Counted from the stretch's first letter, positions 22,901 through 35,691 are shown. The stretch is 64,000 nt of DNA from Leptasterias polaris (GCA_037783415.1 JAZGTN010000009.1:310001-374000); one strand, 5' to 3'. The notes: generated by a model not told the origin, from the sequence alone. Made by a program: numbers and translations.

Positions 22901-23482
22901 TATTTTCCAGTTTGCTTTGTTTCCTCTGTTACTTAATGATACACATTATATTTTAACATTGAAAATACCCTGAAGTTCAGGGGCTACAAAACTGGACCAC
23001 AATGAGCATAGGCGTGTGAAACTGTGAATGTGATCGTCGATACATGGATGTGTGTGCTGTTCAAACCAGCATACCCTACAAGTACAACTATAAACTAAGT
23101 CAACAAATGGACTGGAGCCTCTGGAGGGTATAATTAATTGACAGGGCCAGGGCCAAGCGCCGGGTTTTGTGTTTTCCAATAGGTAAAACATTCATTTTTG
23201 TTTAGGTAACAGGTACATACCTCAAGAAGATGACTGCAAAGTTATATGGGTTTAAATTAGAAACAATGATTTTGGTATTTCAATTCAGTAACCATTTGAG
23301 GAAGGAACACTCACCCGTCATGCAAATCAAGCAATATTTTCGCAAGCTCCGCATTGGCACTCTGGAAGCTTGATGTTCTCGACGATGAGCCTCTGTCGGG
23401 CCCTGTACTGTCTGCTTGAAGATATTTTTGACCTTTTCCTAGCACTATCCGTTAGCATTCTCTTTCGTTTTCCGTCTTCCAT
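19945..23482 (-). pseudogene. Spliced transposase-associated gene remnant
   Basis: Four exon-like blocks. E1 (23482-23315) starts MEDGKRKRMLTDSARKRSK and, after an apparent frameshift, reads SANAELAKILLDLHDG to a GTGAGT donor. E2 (22677-22531) reads NRNPPFHLPDAFFIEVPFQ to SGSSEA at GTAAGT. E3 (21225-21115) reads ISVNYKISGQFVYPEELESD to CRK at GTAAGG. E4 (20218-19945) ends in NTALFVITEMRLRDLAEEAQ, a C-x2-C pair (CTRC) and a stop. E2 to E4 join in phase. A basic start, a LAxxLLDxxxG segment, an acidic linker and an F-x-E-x-x-L-x-x-L...C-x-x-C block resemble the N-terminal half of a transposase family seen in fish and echinoderms. The catalytic half is missing. Family assignment rests on pattern memory. 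Confidence 0.55.
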
Positions 23483-23887
23483 TGCAAAAAGACTTAGCGA
23501 TGGCCACTGCTGCACTGTGCACTGTCTACACGTACTACTACACACGACGTGCGTTTACGACCACGTTTCGATTGACAGCTTGCCTCGCAATCTCGGCACT
23601 GCGCACACTTTCATGACACTGCATCCATTTGCGAATGATAAATCGTACCAATTGAGAATTATAAATAACTTTCATTGGTTGTGTGAGGGCAGCATTTAAC
23701 GAATTTTAAAAAAAAACAACGGTTTTATCGCGCGTGATAAAAAGCAATCGTTTTACTCATTTCTCGAAAACTATAGCATTTCAAGGAAAAATATTTTAAG
23801 AGAAGTTTTCTACCATGACCATCTATATACCATGTAAGTTTGGTGTAAAACTGTGAAGTTTTATTTTATTTTATATTTCTCAATCTT
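23483..23887. other. Right non-coding part of the 7.5-kb transposon
   Basis: This lies between the first exon of the minus-strand gene and the right TIR. It is probably the promoter side of that gene. No TATA box or repeat can be assigned; it is AT-rich near the TIR. Confidence 0.4.
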
Positions 23888-23915
23888 ACCAATCCTGTAG
23901 ATTACCTAGGCTTAA
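23888..23915. repeat. Right TIR and TSD of the 7.5-kb DNA transposon
   Basis: ACCAATCCTGTAGATTACCT (23888-23907) is the exact reverse complement of the left TIR and is followed by AGGCTTAA (23908-23915). The satellite then continues with GACGGGCTG, in phase with the left flank. Confidence 0.95.
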
Positions 23916-26900
23916 GACGGGCTGTGAAAAAGACTAGTTTCAGTCCATTTCCCCAGTTAAAAACTTGATATTATTTGATATCATTTAGGGCAGTAATATG
24001 GAGAGTCGTTTGTGACATTTTGGTAATTTTCTGACTGGAAATAAATAAATGAAAAATAAATGAAAATAGGTTAAAGCTCCGGCATTAATTGTATTAAAAT
24101 GAGCTATGTGTATGTATCGCGCGCACACCGAACTGAGGGTACCAGGCTTAAGACGGGCTGTGAAAAAGACTAGTTTCAGTCCATTTCCCCAGTTAAAAAC
24201 TTGATATTATTTGATATCATTTAGGGCAGTAATATGGAGAGTCGTTTGTGACATTTTGGTAATTTTCTGACTGGAAATAAATAAATGAAAATAGGTTAAA
24301 GCTCCGGAATTAATTGTATTAAAATGGGCTATTTGTATGTATCGCGCACACACCGAACTGAGGGTACCAGGCTTAAGACGGGCTGTGAAAAAGACTAGTT
24401 TCAGTCCATTTCCCCAGTTAAAAACTTGATATTATTTGATATCATTTAGGGCAGTAATATGGAGAGTCGTTTGTGACATTTTGGTAATTTTCTGACTGGA
24501 AATAAATAAATGAAAAATAAATGAAAATAGGTTAAAGCTCCGGCATTAATTGTATTAAAATGGGCTATGTGTATGTGTCGCGCGCACACCGAACTGAGGG
24601 TACCAAGCTTAAGACGGGCTGTGAACAAGACTAGTTTCAGTCCATTTCCCCAGTTAAAAACTTGATATTATTTGATATCATTTAGGGCAGTAATATGGAG
24701 AGTCGTTTGTGACATTTTTGTAATTTTCTGACTGGAAATAAATAAATGAAAATAGGTTAAAGCTCCGGCATTAATTGTATTAAAATGGGCTATGTGTATG
24801 GATGTATCGCGCGCACACCGAACTGAGGGTACCAGGCTTAAGACGGGCTGTGAACAAGACTAGTTTCAGTCCATTTCCCCAGTTAAAAACTTGATATTAT
24901 TTGATATCATTTAGGGCAGTAATATGGAGGGTCGTTTGTGACATTTTGGTAATTTTCTGACTGGAAATAAATAAATGAAAAATAAATGAAAATAGGTTAA
25001 AGCTCCGGCATTAATTGTATTAAAATGGGCTATGTGTATGTGTCGCGCGCACACCGAACTGAGGGTACCAGGCTTAAGACGGGCTGTGAAAAAGACTAGT
25101 TTCAGTCCATTTCCCCAGTTAAAAACTTGATATTATTTTATATCATTTAGGGCAGTAATATGGAGAGTTGTTTGTGACATTTTGGTAATTTTCTGACTGG
25201 AAAAAAATTAATGAAAATAGGTTAAAGCTCCGGCATTAATTGTATTAAAATGGGCTATTTGTATGTATCGCGCGCACACCGAATTAAGGCTTAAGACGGG
25301 CTGTGAAAAAGACTAGTTTCAGTCCATTTCCCCAGTAAAAAACTTGATATTATTTTATATCATTTAGGGCAGTAATATCGAGAGTCGTTTGTGACATTTT
25401 GGTAATTTTCTTACTGGAAATAAATAAATGAAAATAGGTTAAAGCTCCGGCATTAATTGTATTAAAATGGGCTATTTGTATGTATCGCGCGCACACCGAA
25501 TTAAGGCTTAAGACGGGCTGTGAAAAAGACTAGTTTCAGTCCATTTCCCCAGTAAAAAACTTGATATTATTTTATATCATTTAGGGCAGTAATATGGAGA
25601 GTCGTTTGTGACATTTTGGTAATTTTCTTACTGGAAATAAATAAATGAAAATAGGTTAAAGCTCCGGCATTAATTGTATTAAAATGGGCTATTTGTATGT
25701 ATCGCGCACACACCGAACTGAGGGTACCAAGCTTAAGACGGGCTGTGAACAAGACTAGTTTCAGTCCATTTCCCCAGTTAAAAACTTGATATTATTTGAT
25801 ATCATTTAGGGCAGTAATATGGAGAGTCGTTTGTGACATTTTGGTAATTTTCTTACTGGAAATAAATAAATGAAAATAGGTTAAAGCTCCGGCATTAATT
25901 GTATTAAAATGGGCTATTTGTATGTATCGCGCGCACACCGAATTAAGGCTTAAGACGGGCTGTGAAAAAGACTAGTTTCAGTCCATTTCCCCAGTAAAAA
26001 ACTTGATATTATTTTATATCATTTAGGGCAGTAATATGGAGAGTCGTTTGTGACATTTTGGTAATTTTCTGACTGGAAATAAATAAATGAAAATAGGTTA
26101 AAGCTCCGGCATTAATTGTATTAAAATGGGCTATTTGTATGTATCGCGCGCACACCGAACTGAGGGTACCAGGCTTAAGACGGGCTGTGAAAAAGACTAG
26201 TTTCAGTCCATTTCCCCAGTTAAAAACTTGATATTATTTTATATCATTTAGGGCAGTAATATGGAGAGTCGTTTGTGACATTTTGGTAATTTTCTGACTG
26301 GAAAAAAATAAATGAAAATAGGTTAAAGCTCCGGCATTAATTGTATTAAAATGGGCTATTTGTATGTATCGCGCGCACACCGAACTGAGGGTACCAGGCT
26401 TAAGACGGGCTGTGAACAAGACTAGTTTCAGTCCATTTCCCCAGTTAAAAACTTGATATTATTTTTTTTCATTGAGGGCAGTAATATGGAGAGTCGTTTG
26501 TGACATTTTGGTAATTTTCTGACTGGAAATAAATAAATGAAAATAGATTAAAGCTCCGGCATTAATTGTATTAAAATGGGCTATTTGTATGTATCGCGCG
26601 CACACCGAATTAAGGCTTAAGACGGGCTGTGAAAAAAACTAGTTTAAGTCCATTTCCCCAGTTAAAAACTTGATATTATTTTATATCATTTAGGGCAGTA
26701 GTATGGAGAGTCGTTTGTGACATTTTGGTAATTTTCTGACTGGAAATAAATAAATGAAAATAGGTTAAAGCTCCGGCATTAATTGTATTAAAATGGGCTA
26801 TTTGTATGTATCGCGCGCACACCGAATTAAGGCTTAAGACGGGCTGTGAAAAAGACTAGTTTCAGTCCATTTCCCCAGTTAAAAACTTGATATTATTTTA

Positions 26901-29900
26901 TATCATTTAGGGCAGTAATATGGAGAGTCGTTTGTGACATTTTGGTAATTTTCTGACTGGAAAAAAATAAATGAAAATAGGTTAAAGCTCCGGCATTAAT
27001 TGTATTAATATGGGCTATTTGTATGTATCGCGCGCACACCGAATTAAGGGTACCAGGCTTAAGACGGGCTGTGAAAAAGACTAGTTTCAGTCCATTTCCC
27101 CAGTTAAAAACTTGATATTATTTTTTTTCATTTAGGGCAGTAATATGGAGAGTCGTTTGTGACATTTTGGTAATTTTCTGACTGGAAATAAATAAATGAA
27201 AATAGATTAAAGCTCCGGCATTAATTGTATTAAAATGGGCTATTTGTATGTATCGCGCGCACACCGAATTAAGGCTTAAGACGGGCTGTGAAAAAAACTA
27301 GTTTAAGTCCATTTCCCCAGTTAAAAACTTGATATTATTTTATATCATTTAGGGCAGTAGTATGGAGAGTCGTTTGTGACATTTTGGTAATTTTCTGACT
27401 GGAAATAAATAAATGAAAATAGGTTAAAGCTCCGGCATTAATTGTATTAAAATGGGCTATTTGTATGTATCGCGCGCACACCGAACTGAGGGTACCAGGC
27501 TTAAGACGGGCTGTGAAAAAGACTAGTTTCAGTCCATTTCCCCAATTAAAAACTTGATATTATTTTTTATCATTTAGGGCAGTAATATGGAGAGTCGTTT
27601 GTGACATTTTGGTAATTTTCTGACTGGAAATAAATAAATGAAAATAGGTTAAAGCTCCGGCATTAATTGTATTAAAATGGGCTATTTGTATGTATCGCGC
27701 GCGCACACCGAATTAAGGCTTAAGACGGGCTGTGAAAAAGACTAGTTTCAGTCCATTTCCCCAGTTAAAAACTTGATATTATTTTATATCATTTAGGAAA
27801 GTAATATGGAGAGTCGTTTGTGACATTTTGGTAATTTTCTGACTGGAAATAAATAAATGAAAATAGGTCAAAGCTCCGGCATTAATTGTATTAAAATGGG
27901 CTATTTGTATGTATCGCGCGCACACCGAATTAAGGCTTAAGACGGGCTGTGAAAAAGACTAGTTTCAGTCCATTTCCCCAGTTAAAAACTTGATATTATT
28001 TTATATCATTTAGGAAAGTAATATGGAGTGTCGTTTGTGACATTTTGGTAATTTTCTGATTGGAAATAAAAAAATGAAAATAGGTTAAAGCTCCGGCATT
28101 AATTGTATTAAAATGGGATATTTGTATGTATCGCGCGCACACCGAATTAAGGCTTAAGACGGGCTGTGAAAAAGACTAGTTTCAGTCCATTTCCCCAGTT
28201 AAAAACTTGATATTATTTTATATCATTTAGGGCAGTAATATGGAGAGTCGTTTGTGACATTTTGGTATTTTTCTGACTGGAAATAAATAAATGAAAAAAA
28301 AATGAAAATAGGTTAAAGCTCCGGCATTAATTGTATTAAAATGGGCTATGTGTATGTGTCGCGCGCACACCGAACTGAGGGTACCAAGCTTAAGACGGGC
28401 TGTGAACAAGACTAGTTTCAGTCCATTTCCCCAGTTAAAAACTTGATATTATTTGATATCATTTAGGGCAGTAATATGGAGAGTCGTTTGTGACATTTTG
28501 GTAATTTTCTGACTGGAAATAAATAAATGAAAAATAAATGAAAATAGGTTAAAGCTCCGGCATTAATTGTATTAAAATGGGCTATGTGTATGTATCGCTC
28601 GCACACCGAACTGAGGGTACCAGGCTTAAGACGGGCTGTGAAAAAGACTAGTTTCAGTCCATTTCCCCAGTTAAAAACTTGATATTATTTGATATCATTT
28701 AGGGCAGTAATATGGAGAGTCGTTTGTGACATTTTGGTAATTTTCTGACTTGAAATAAATAAATGAAAAATAAATGAAAATAGGTTAAAGCTCCGGCATT
28801 AATTGTATTAAAATGGGCTATTTGTATGTATCGCGCGCACACCGAATTAAGGGTACCAGGCTTAAGACGGGCTGTGAAAAAGACTAGTTTCAGTCCATTT
28901 CCCCAGTTAAAAACTTGATATTATTTTTTTTCATTTAGGGCAGTAATATGGAGAGTCGTTTGTGACATTTTGGTAATTTTCTGACTGGAAATAAATAAAT
29001 GAAAAATAAATGAAAATAGGTTAAAGCTCCGGCATTAATTGTATTAAAATGGGCTATGTGTATGTATCGCTCGCACACCGAACTGAGGGTACCAGGCTTA
29101 AGACGGGCTGTGAAAAAGACTAGTTTCAGTCCATTTCCCCAGTTAAAAACTTGATATTATTTGATATCATTTAGGGCAGTAATATGGAGAGTCGTTTGTG
29201 ACATTTTGGTAATTTTCTGACTGGAAATAAATAAATGAAAAATAAATGAAAATAGGTTAAAGCTCCGGCATTAATTGTATTAAAATGGGCTATTTGTATG
29301 TATCGCGCGCACACCGAATTAAGGGTACCAGGCTTAAGACGGGCTGTGAAAAAGACTAGTTTCAGTCCATTTCCCCAGTTAAAAACTTGATATTATTTTT
29401 TTTCATTTAGGGCAGTAATATGGAGAGTCGTTTGTGACATTTTGGTAATTTTCTGACTGGAAATAAATAAATGAAAATAGATTAAAGCTCCGGCATTAAT
29501 TGTATTAAAATGGGCTATTTGTATGTATCGCGCGCACACCGAATTAAGGCTTAAGACGGGCTGTGAAAAAAACTAGTTTAAGTCCATTTCCCCAGTTAAA
29601 AACTTGATATTATTTTATATCATTTAGGGCAGTAGTATGGAGAGTCGTTTGTGACATTTTGGTAATTTTCTGACTGGAAATAAATAAATGAAAATAGGTT
29701 AAAGCTCCGGCATTAATTGTATTAAAATGGGCTATTTGTATGTATCGCGCGCACACCGAACTGAGGGTACCAGGCTTAAGACGGGCTGTGAAAAAGACTA
29801 GTTTCAGTCCATTTCCCCAATTAAAAACTTGATATTATTTTTTATCATTTAGGGCAGTAATATGGAGAGTCGTTTGTGACATTTTGGTAATTTTCTGACT

Positions 29901-32900
29901 GGAAATAAATAAATGAAAATAGGTTAAAGCTCCGGCATTAATTGTATTAAAATGGGCTATTTGTATGTATCGCGCGCACACCGAATTAAGGCTTAAGACG
30001 GGCTGTGAAAAAGACTAGTTTCAGTCCATTTCCCCAGTTAAAAACTTGATATTATTTTATATCATTTAGGAAAGTAATATGGAGAGTCGTTTGTGACATT
30101 TTGGTAATTTTCTGACTGGAAATAAATAAATGAAAATAGGTCAAAGCTCCGGCATTAATTGTATTAAAATGGGCTATTTGTATGTATCGCGCGCACACCG
30201 AATTAAGGCTTAAGACGGGCTGTGAAAAAGACTAGTTTCAGTCCATTTCCCCAGTTAAAAACTTGATATTATTTTATATCATTTAGGAAAGTAATATGGA
30301 GAGTCGTTTGTGACATTTTGGTAATTTTCTGATTGGAAATAAAAAAATTAAAATAGGTTAAAGCTCCGGCATTAATTGTATTAAAATGGGATATTTGTAT
30401 GTATCGCGCGCACACCGAATTAAGGCTTAAGACGGGCTGTGAAAAAGACTAGTTTCAGTCCATTTCCCCAGTTAAAAACTTGATATTATTTTATATCATT
30501 TAGGGCAGTAATATGGAGAGTCGATTGTGACATTTTGGTATTTTTCTGACTGGAAATAAATAAATGAAAAAAAAATGAAAATAGGTTAAAGCTCCGGCAT
30601 TAATTGTATTAAAATGGGCTATGTGTATGTGTCGCGCGCACACCGAACTGAGGGTACCAAGCTTAAGACGGGCTGTGAACAAGACTAGTTTCAGTCCATT
30701 TCCCCAGTTAAAAACTTGATATTATTTGATATCATTTAGGGCAGTAATATGGAGAGTCGTTTGTGGCATTTTGGTAATTTTCTGACTGGAAATAAATAAA
30801 TGAAAAATAAATGAAAATAGGTTAAAGCTCCGGCATTAATTGTATTAAAATGGGCTATGTGTATGTATCGCGCGCACACCGAACTGAGGGTACCAGGCTT
30901 AAGACGGGCTGTGAAAAAGACTAGTTTCAGTCCATTTCCCCAGTTAAAAACTTGATATTATTTGATATCATTTAGGGCAGTAATATGGAGAGTCGTTTGT
31001 GACATTTTGGTAATTTTCTGACTTGAAATAAATAAATGAAAAATAAATGAAAATAGGTTAAAGCTCCGGCATTAATTGTATTAAAATGGGCTATGTGTAT
31101 GTATCGCGCGCACACCTAACTGAGGGTACCAGGCTTAAGACGGGCTGTGAAAAAGACTAGTTTCAGTCCATTTCCCCAGTTAAAAACTTGATATTATTTG
31201 ATATCATTTAGGGCAGTAATATGGAGAGTCGTTTGTGACATTTTGGTAATTTTCTGACTGGAAATAAATAAATGAAAAATAAATGAAAATAGGTTAAAGC
31301 TCCGGCATTAATTGTATTAAAATGGGCTATGTGTATGTATCGCGCGCACACCGAACTGAGGGTACCAGGCTTAAGACGGGCTGTGAACAAGACTAGTTTC
31401 AGTCCATTTCCCCAGTTAAAAACTTGATATTATTTTATATCATTTAGGGCAGTAATATGGAGAGTCGTTTGTGACATTTTGGTAATTTTCTGACTGGAAA
31501 TAAATAAATGAAAATAGGTTAAAGCTCCGGCATTAATTGTATTAAAATGGGCTATGTGTATGTATCGCGCGCACACCGAACTGAGGGTACCAGGCTTAAG
31601 ACGGGCTGTGAAAAAGACTAGTTTCAGTCCATTTCCCCAGTTAAAAACTTGATATTATTTGATATCATTTAGGGCAGTAATATGGAGAGTCGTTTGTGAC
31701 ATTTTGGTAATTTTCTGACTGGAAATAAATAAATGAAAAATAAATGAAAATAGATTAAAGCTCCGGCATTAATTGTATTAAAATGGGCTATGTGTATGTG
31801 TCGCGCGCACACCGAACTGAGGGTACCAGGCTTAAGACGGGCTGTGAAAAAGACTAGTTTCAGTCCATTTCCCCAGTTAAAAACTTGATATTATTTGATA
31901 TCATTTAGGGCAGTAATATGGAGAGTCGTTTGTGACATTTTGGTAATTTTCTGACTGGAAATAAATAAATGAAAAATAAATGAAAATAGGTTAAAGCTCC
32001 GGCATTAATTGTATTAAAATGGGCTATGTGTATGTATCGCGCGCACACCGAACTGAGGGTACCAGGCTTAAGACGGGCTGTGAAAAAGACTAGTTTCAGT
32101 CCATTTCCCCAGTTAAAAACTTGATATTATTTGATATCATTTAGGGCAGTAATATGGAGAGTCGTTTGTGACATTTTGGTAATTTTCTGACTGGAAATAA
32201 ATAAATGAAAATAGGTTAAAGCTCCGGCATTAATTGTATTAAAATGGGCTATTTGTATGTATCGCGCTCACACCGAATTAAGGCTTAAGACGGGCTGTGA
32301 AAAAGACTAGTTTTATAAAAATTCCCCGTTAAAAACTTGAAATTATTTGATATCATTTAGGGCAGTAATATGGAGAGTCGTTTGTGACATTTTGGTAATT
32401 TTCTGACTGGAAATAAATAAATGAAAATAGGTTAAAGCTCCGGCATTAATTGTATTAAAATGGGCTATTTGTATGTATCGCGCGCACACCGAACTGAGGG
32501 TACCAGGCTTAAGACGGGCTGTGAAAAAGACTAGTTTCAGTCCATTTCCCCAGTTAAAAACTTGATATTATTTTATATCATTTAGGGCAGTAATATGGAG
32601 AGTCGTTTGTGACATTTTGGTAATTTTCTGACTGGAAATAAATAAATGAAAATAGGTTAAAGCTCCGGCATTAATTGTATTAAAATGGGCTATTTGTATG
32701 TATCGCGCGCACACCGAACTGAGGGTACCAGGCTTAAGACGGGCTGTGAAAAAGACTAGTTTCAGTCCATTTCCCCAGTTAAAAACTTGATATTATTTTA
32801 TATCATTTAGGGCAGTAATATGGAGAGTCGTTTGTGACATTTTGGTAATTTTCTGACTGGAAATAAATAAATGAAAATAGGTTAAATCTCCGGCATTAAT

Positions 32901-33208
32901 TGTATTAAAATGGGCTATTTGTATGTATCGCGCGCACACCGAACTGAGGGTACCAGGCTTAAGACGGGCTGTGAAAAAGACTAGTTTCAGTCCATTTCCC
33001 CAGTTAAAAACTTGATATTATTTTATATCATTTAGGGCAGTAATATGGAGAGTCGTTTGTGACATTTTGGTAATTTTCTGACTGGAAATGAAGAAATTAA
33101 AGTAGGTTAAAGCTCCGGCATTAATAGTAATGGGCTATTTGTATTTATCGCGCGCACACCGCGCTGTGGGCCGGTACCAGGCTTAGGACGGGCTGTGAAA
33201 AAGACTAG
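23908..33208. repeat. Satellite array, block III
   Basis: About 40 monomers of the same family, again a mosaic of A and B types. A further variant carries AAGCTTAAGACGGGCTGTGAACAAG (also present at 16209, before the transposon). Units with AAAATAGATTAAAG and GTGAAAAAAACTAGTTTAAG occur near 26543, 27205 and 29477. The last 900 bp diverge (GACTAGTTTTATAAAAATTCC at about 32310; CACCGCGCTGTGGGCCGG at about 33160), as expected at an array edge. The final monomer stops inside GACTAGTTT, where a different repeat begins. Confidence 0.96.
27000..31063. repeat. Large higher-order duplication in satellite block III, offset 2273 bp
   Basis: About 1.8 kb (roughly 27000-28790) recurs at 29273-31063 with the same rare variants in the same order. 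These include TTTAGGAAAGTAATATGG twice, a GATTGGAAATAAAAAAAT unit, AAATGAAAAAAAAATG, GTGTCGCGCG and CTGACTTGAAATAAATAAATG. A shorter 482-bp offset duplication is also visible (CGCTCGCACACCG near 28586 and 29068). Between the copies lies a stretch not shared in order. Confidence 0.82.
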
Positions 33209-34895
33209 TTTGGGGCTCATGAGGCACAATACTACCAATACAGTCACCACGCAAGCTGCCTGCGTGAACAGACCCCCACTATTACATCCCTGAAAGTATC
33301 TAAACGTCCAGGGATATTCTTGAAATTCTCATAATCAGTCAGTGAAGATTACAGCTTGATCACAAAAAAATTTTGACCAATTTATTCAAAGTCAAAGTCG
33401 TCTCAAACGTTTGGGGCTCATGAGGCACAATACTACCTTACAGTCACCACGCACGCTGCCTGCGAGAACAGACCCCACTATTACATCCCTGAAAGTATCT
33501 AAAAGTGAATGGAACTTCTCAGAATCAATTAGCGAAGAGTACAGCTTGACGACACATAATTTTCAAACAAGTTCCCTATTTTATGACCGATTTATTCAAA
33601 GTCAAAGTCGTCTCAAACGTTTGGGGGCACATGGGCCAACTACGCGGCCTTCGAAACTCTCCTGGCTCCTAGGCATAAAAGCCACAAACTTTGAACTGAA
33701 TTATAGTTTTGAAATACAGCGCATCTCTGTCACAACTTTCTCAATTGTTTCAAGCAAGTAAAATAATATTTCTTATGTAGCAAAATAACACTATTCAAAA
33801 TTGAGATTGACTTATATACACAATTTTGGGGTGGGAAATCTTCACACCAAAAGCACTGAAATAATAGCAGTTACGTAACAATAAATAAATTAGTGCACTT
33901 ACACTCACACTTGGTTTTGCATGCCCCGCCGAATGTCTGGTTCAGGGTTTCTTGGTGACCAATTTCACCCTTATTGTAACTTTTGGTTTAAAGGCTCAAG
34001 ATTTCAGCTAAGCATTTAGAGTGCCGGTGCAACTCTATCTTCGGCGCTGCTGGAAAATCACTAACATCAGGTGAAAGAGCAGAGTGGCTGGGCAGAACGA
34101 CCGTCTTGATGGTCTTGCTGGATGTATGTGGCCAACACCCTAAACTTGGAATGTTGCTCTGAGTATCTACTTTACATATATCTAACCTTTGCCCTGGCAA
34201 ACTCATTGGACTGACACACGGTCATACAAAAGAAATAGGCTAATCACTTTATATAAAACTTCCCTGGACTTGCCTGGATGTGTTACATAACCTAAAACAT
34301 CTATGTACCTACAATCCCTATGATAAAAGAACAAGGGAATGAATAAACCTCTACACTCCAGTAAGCCTAACAACTGTCAGCTTCAAAGGAGCTAAAAGAA
34401 TAACCTGAAACTTAAAGGCACATCGCTATGTGGAAAACTACACACACAGAAGTCAGCAATTTTGTGACAGCCACAATTATTTCAAACGAGTTCCCTAATT
34501 TATGACCGATTTATTAAAAGTCAAAGTCGTCTCAAACGTTTGGGGCTCATGATAAACAATACTATCTATACAGTCACCACGTACGCAGGCTGCCTGCGAG
34601 AACAGTCCCCACTATTACATCCCTGACAGTATCTAAACGTCAAGAGATCTTCTTGATATTCTCAGAATCAGTTAGTGAAGAGTATAGCTTGATGCCACAA
34701 ATTTTTCAAACGTGTTCCCTAATTTATGACCTAGTCAAAGTTGTCTCAAACGTTTGGGGCTCATGAGGCACAATTCTACCTATACAGTCACCACGCAGGC
34801 TGTTTGCGAGAACATACCCCACTATTACATCCCTGAAAGTATCTAAAACGTGAGGGAGATTCTTGAAATTCTCAGAATCAGTTAGTAAATAGTAT
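33209..34895. repeat. Diverged ~208-bp repeats at the satellite edge
   Basis: Units begin TTTGGGGCTCATGAGGCACAA and contain CAGTCACCACGC, CTGCCTGCG, CCACTATTACATCCCTGAAAG and a tail of GTCAAAGTCGTCTCAAACG. Starts are near 33209, 33409, 33617 (truncated), 34540 and 34752. The first unit begins directly in the last satellite monomer. The copies differ by many substitutions and small indels, so the array is older than the satellite. About 830 bp of other sequence (33640-34465) interrupts them and shows no gene. Confidence 0.8.
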
Positions 34896-35169
34896 AAATA
34901 GTAAACCCAATGGTAAATTTGTACATTTTAGGAAAAACCCATTGGATTTGTACACTACGTTAATCCAATGGGGAATTTTGAAATATTAAAATTGTTATAA
35001 TTCAAGAACTATGAGTCTGTCCTTTTAGTATGTTGTTCCTGACGTTAAACTAATTAAGAAATACAAAAAATGGACCCGATCGGACAATGTTTTGACCCAG
35101 TTCCAAAACGCACATTTTTTCCATTTTTTTTAATTACCATATAACTAATCATTTAAATATTTGATTTAA
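34896..35169. other. Spacer before the Harbinger-like element
   Basis: AT-rich sequence with an AACCCATTGGATTTGTAC / AATCCAATGGGGAATT motif pair but no recognisable gene. It ends in TTTAA, whose TAA forms the target-site duplication of the next element. Confidence 0.4.
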
Positions 35170-35481
35170 TAGGCCATACGGGGTAAACTGTATATTGTCG
35201 TCCCGTTCCGACCCCTGTGGGTCTAAGATAACTCTGCAGTTTTTAACAGAGTAATTGCTGGAGATTACGATTCCGAAAGTTCTCCACAAAAACGCCAGTC
35301 AAATTTGAGAAATTATCGACCAAACATTGCACTAGATAATCGACAGCGATCGAACACTGTTTACGGTTGTGATACGTCGGCTCGTTACATTTTATTTGAA
35401 ATACCTGCGCACAGACACCATGTGATCTAAATTCGCCAATCACATCCTAGGTCACACGTCATGTGACACCCAAAAACAAAC

Positions 35482-35691
35482 ATGGCGGCGCCCATGCCTC
35501 GCTCGGAGAAAGACTCCGTGATAAATCCGAAGTGTTTTGTTCACCTAAAATTTGTCAAAGCTGAGAAGCACAATATATTTTCAGGGAAGAGTAAAATCAT
35601 GCATGAGGCCGTGTTCAAGCGCGTGATCATGTGTGTGATAAAAACACAGCATCTTTTGATAGTAGGCCCCGTACTCGACATAGGCCAGTAG
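35482..35691 (+). CDS. Possible first exon, unknown protein in the Harbinger-like element
   Basis: The frame opens with ACATGGCGGCGCCC, a strong translation-start context, and reads MAAPMPRSEKDSVINPKCFV, then HLKFVKAEKHNIFSGKSK for about 45 plausible residues. The remaining residues to the stop look like intron read-through. It lies about 300 bp inside the left TIR. I do not recognise the family. It could be the first exon of an element-encoded accessory protein, or a captured host exon. No downstream exon could be identified. Confidence 0.3.
   Translation: MAAPMPRSEKDSVINPKCFVHLKFVKAEKHNIFSGKSKIMHEAVFKRVIMCVIKTQHLLIVGPVLDIGQ

Larger units (their letters stand above)
16441..23907. mobile_element. 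DNA transposon with 20-bp TIR and 8-bp TSD carrying a P2X7-type domain gene
   Basis: A 7467-bp insertion in a satellite monomer with perfect 20-bp TIRs and an exact 8-bp duplication, AGGCTTAA, from the satellite consensus. It holds two converging gene remnants: an RG-rich/P2X7-ballast gene on the plus strand and a four-exon gene on the minus strand resembling the N-terminal part of a transposase family expanded in marine invertebrates and fish. No DDE core is seen, so this copy is probably non-autonomous. An 8-bp TSD fits hAT, P, Merlin or Zisupton-type elements, but the TIR start AGGTAAT is not one I can assign to a superfamily. Confidence 0.85.

Noticed and set aside
16441..23907. Kolobok/piggyBac assignment because TTAA adjoins the left TIR
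   Set aside because: TTAA is part of the longer exact duplication AGGCTTAA. A TTAA-only reading would leave unequal, non-inverted ends.
16049..31390. Recurrent 60-72-codon minus-strand frames in the satellite (for example 16049-16231, 24446-24628, 28227-28409, 31208-31390)
   Set aside because: They are the same antisense satellite text, opened by indel variants and closed within a monomer or so. No codon constraint or start context; they exist only because the repeat recurs.
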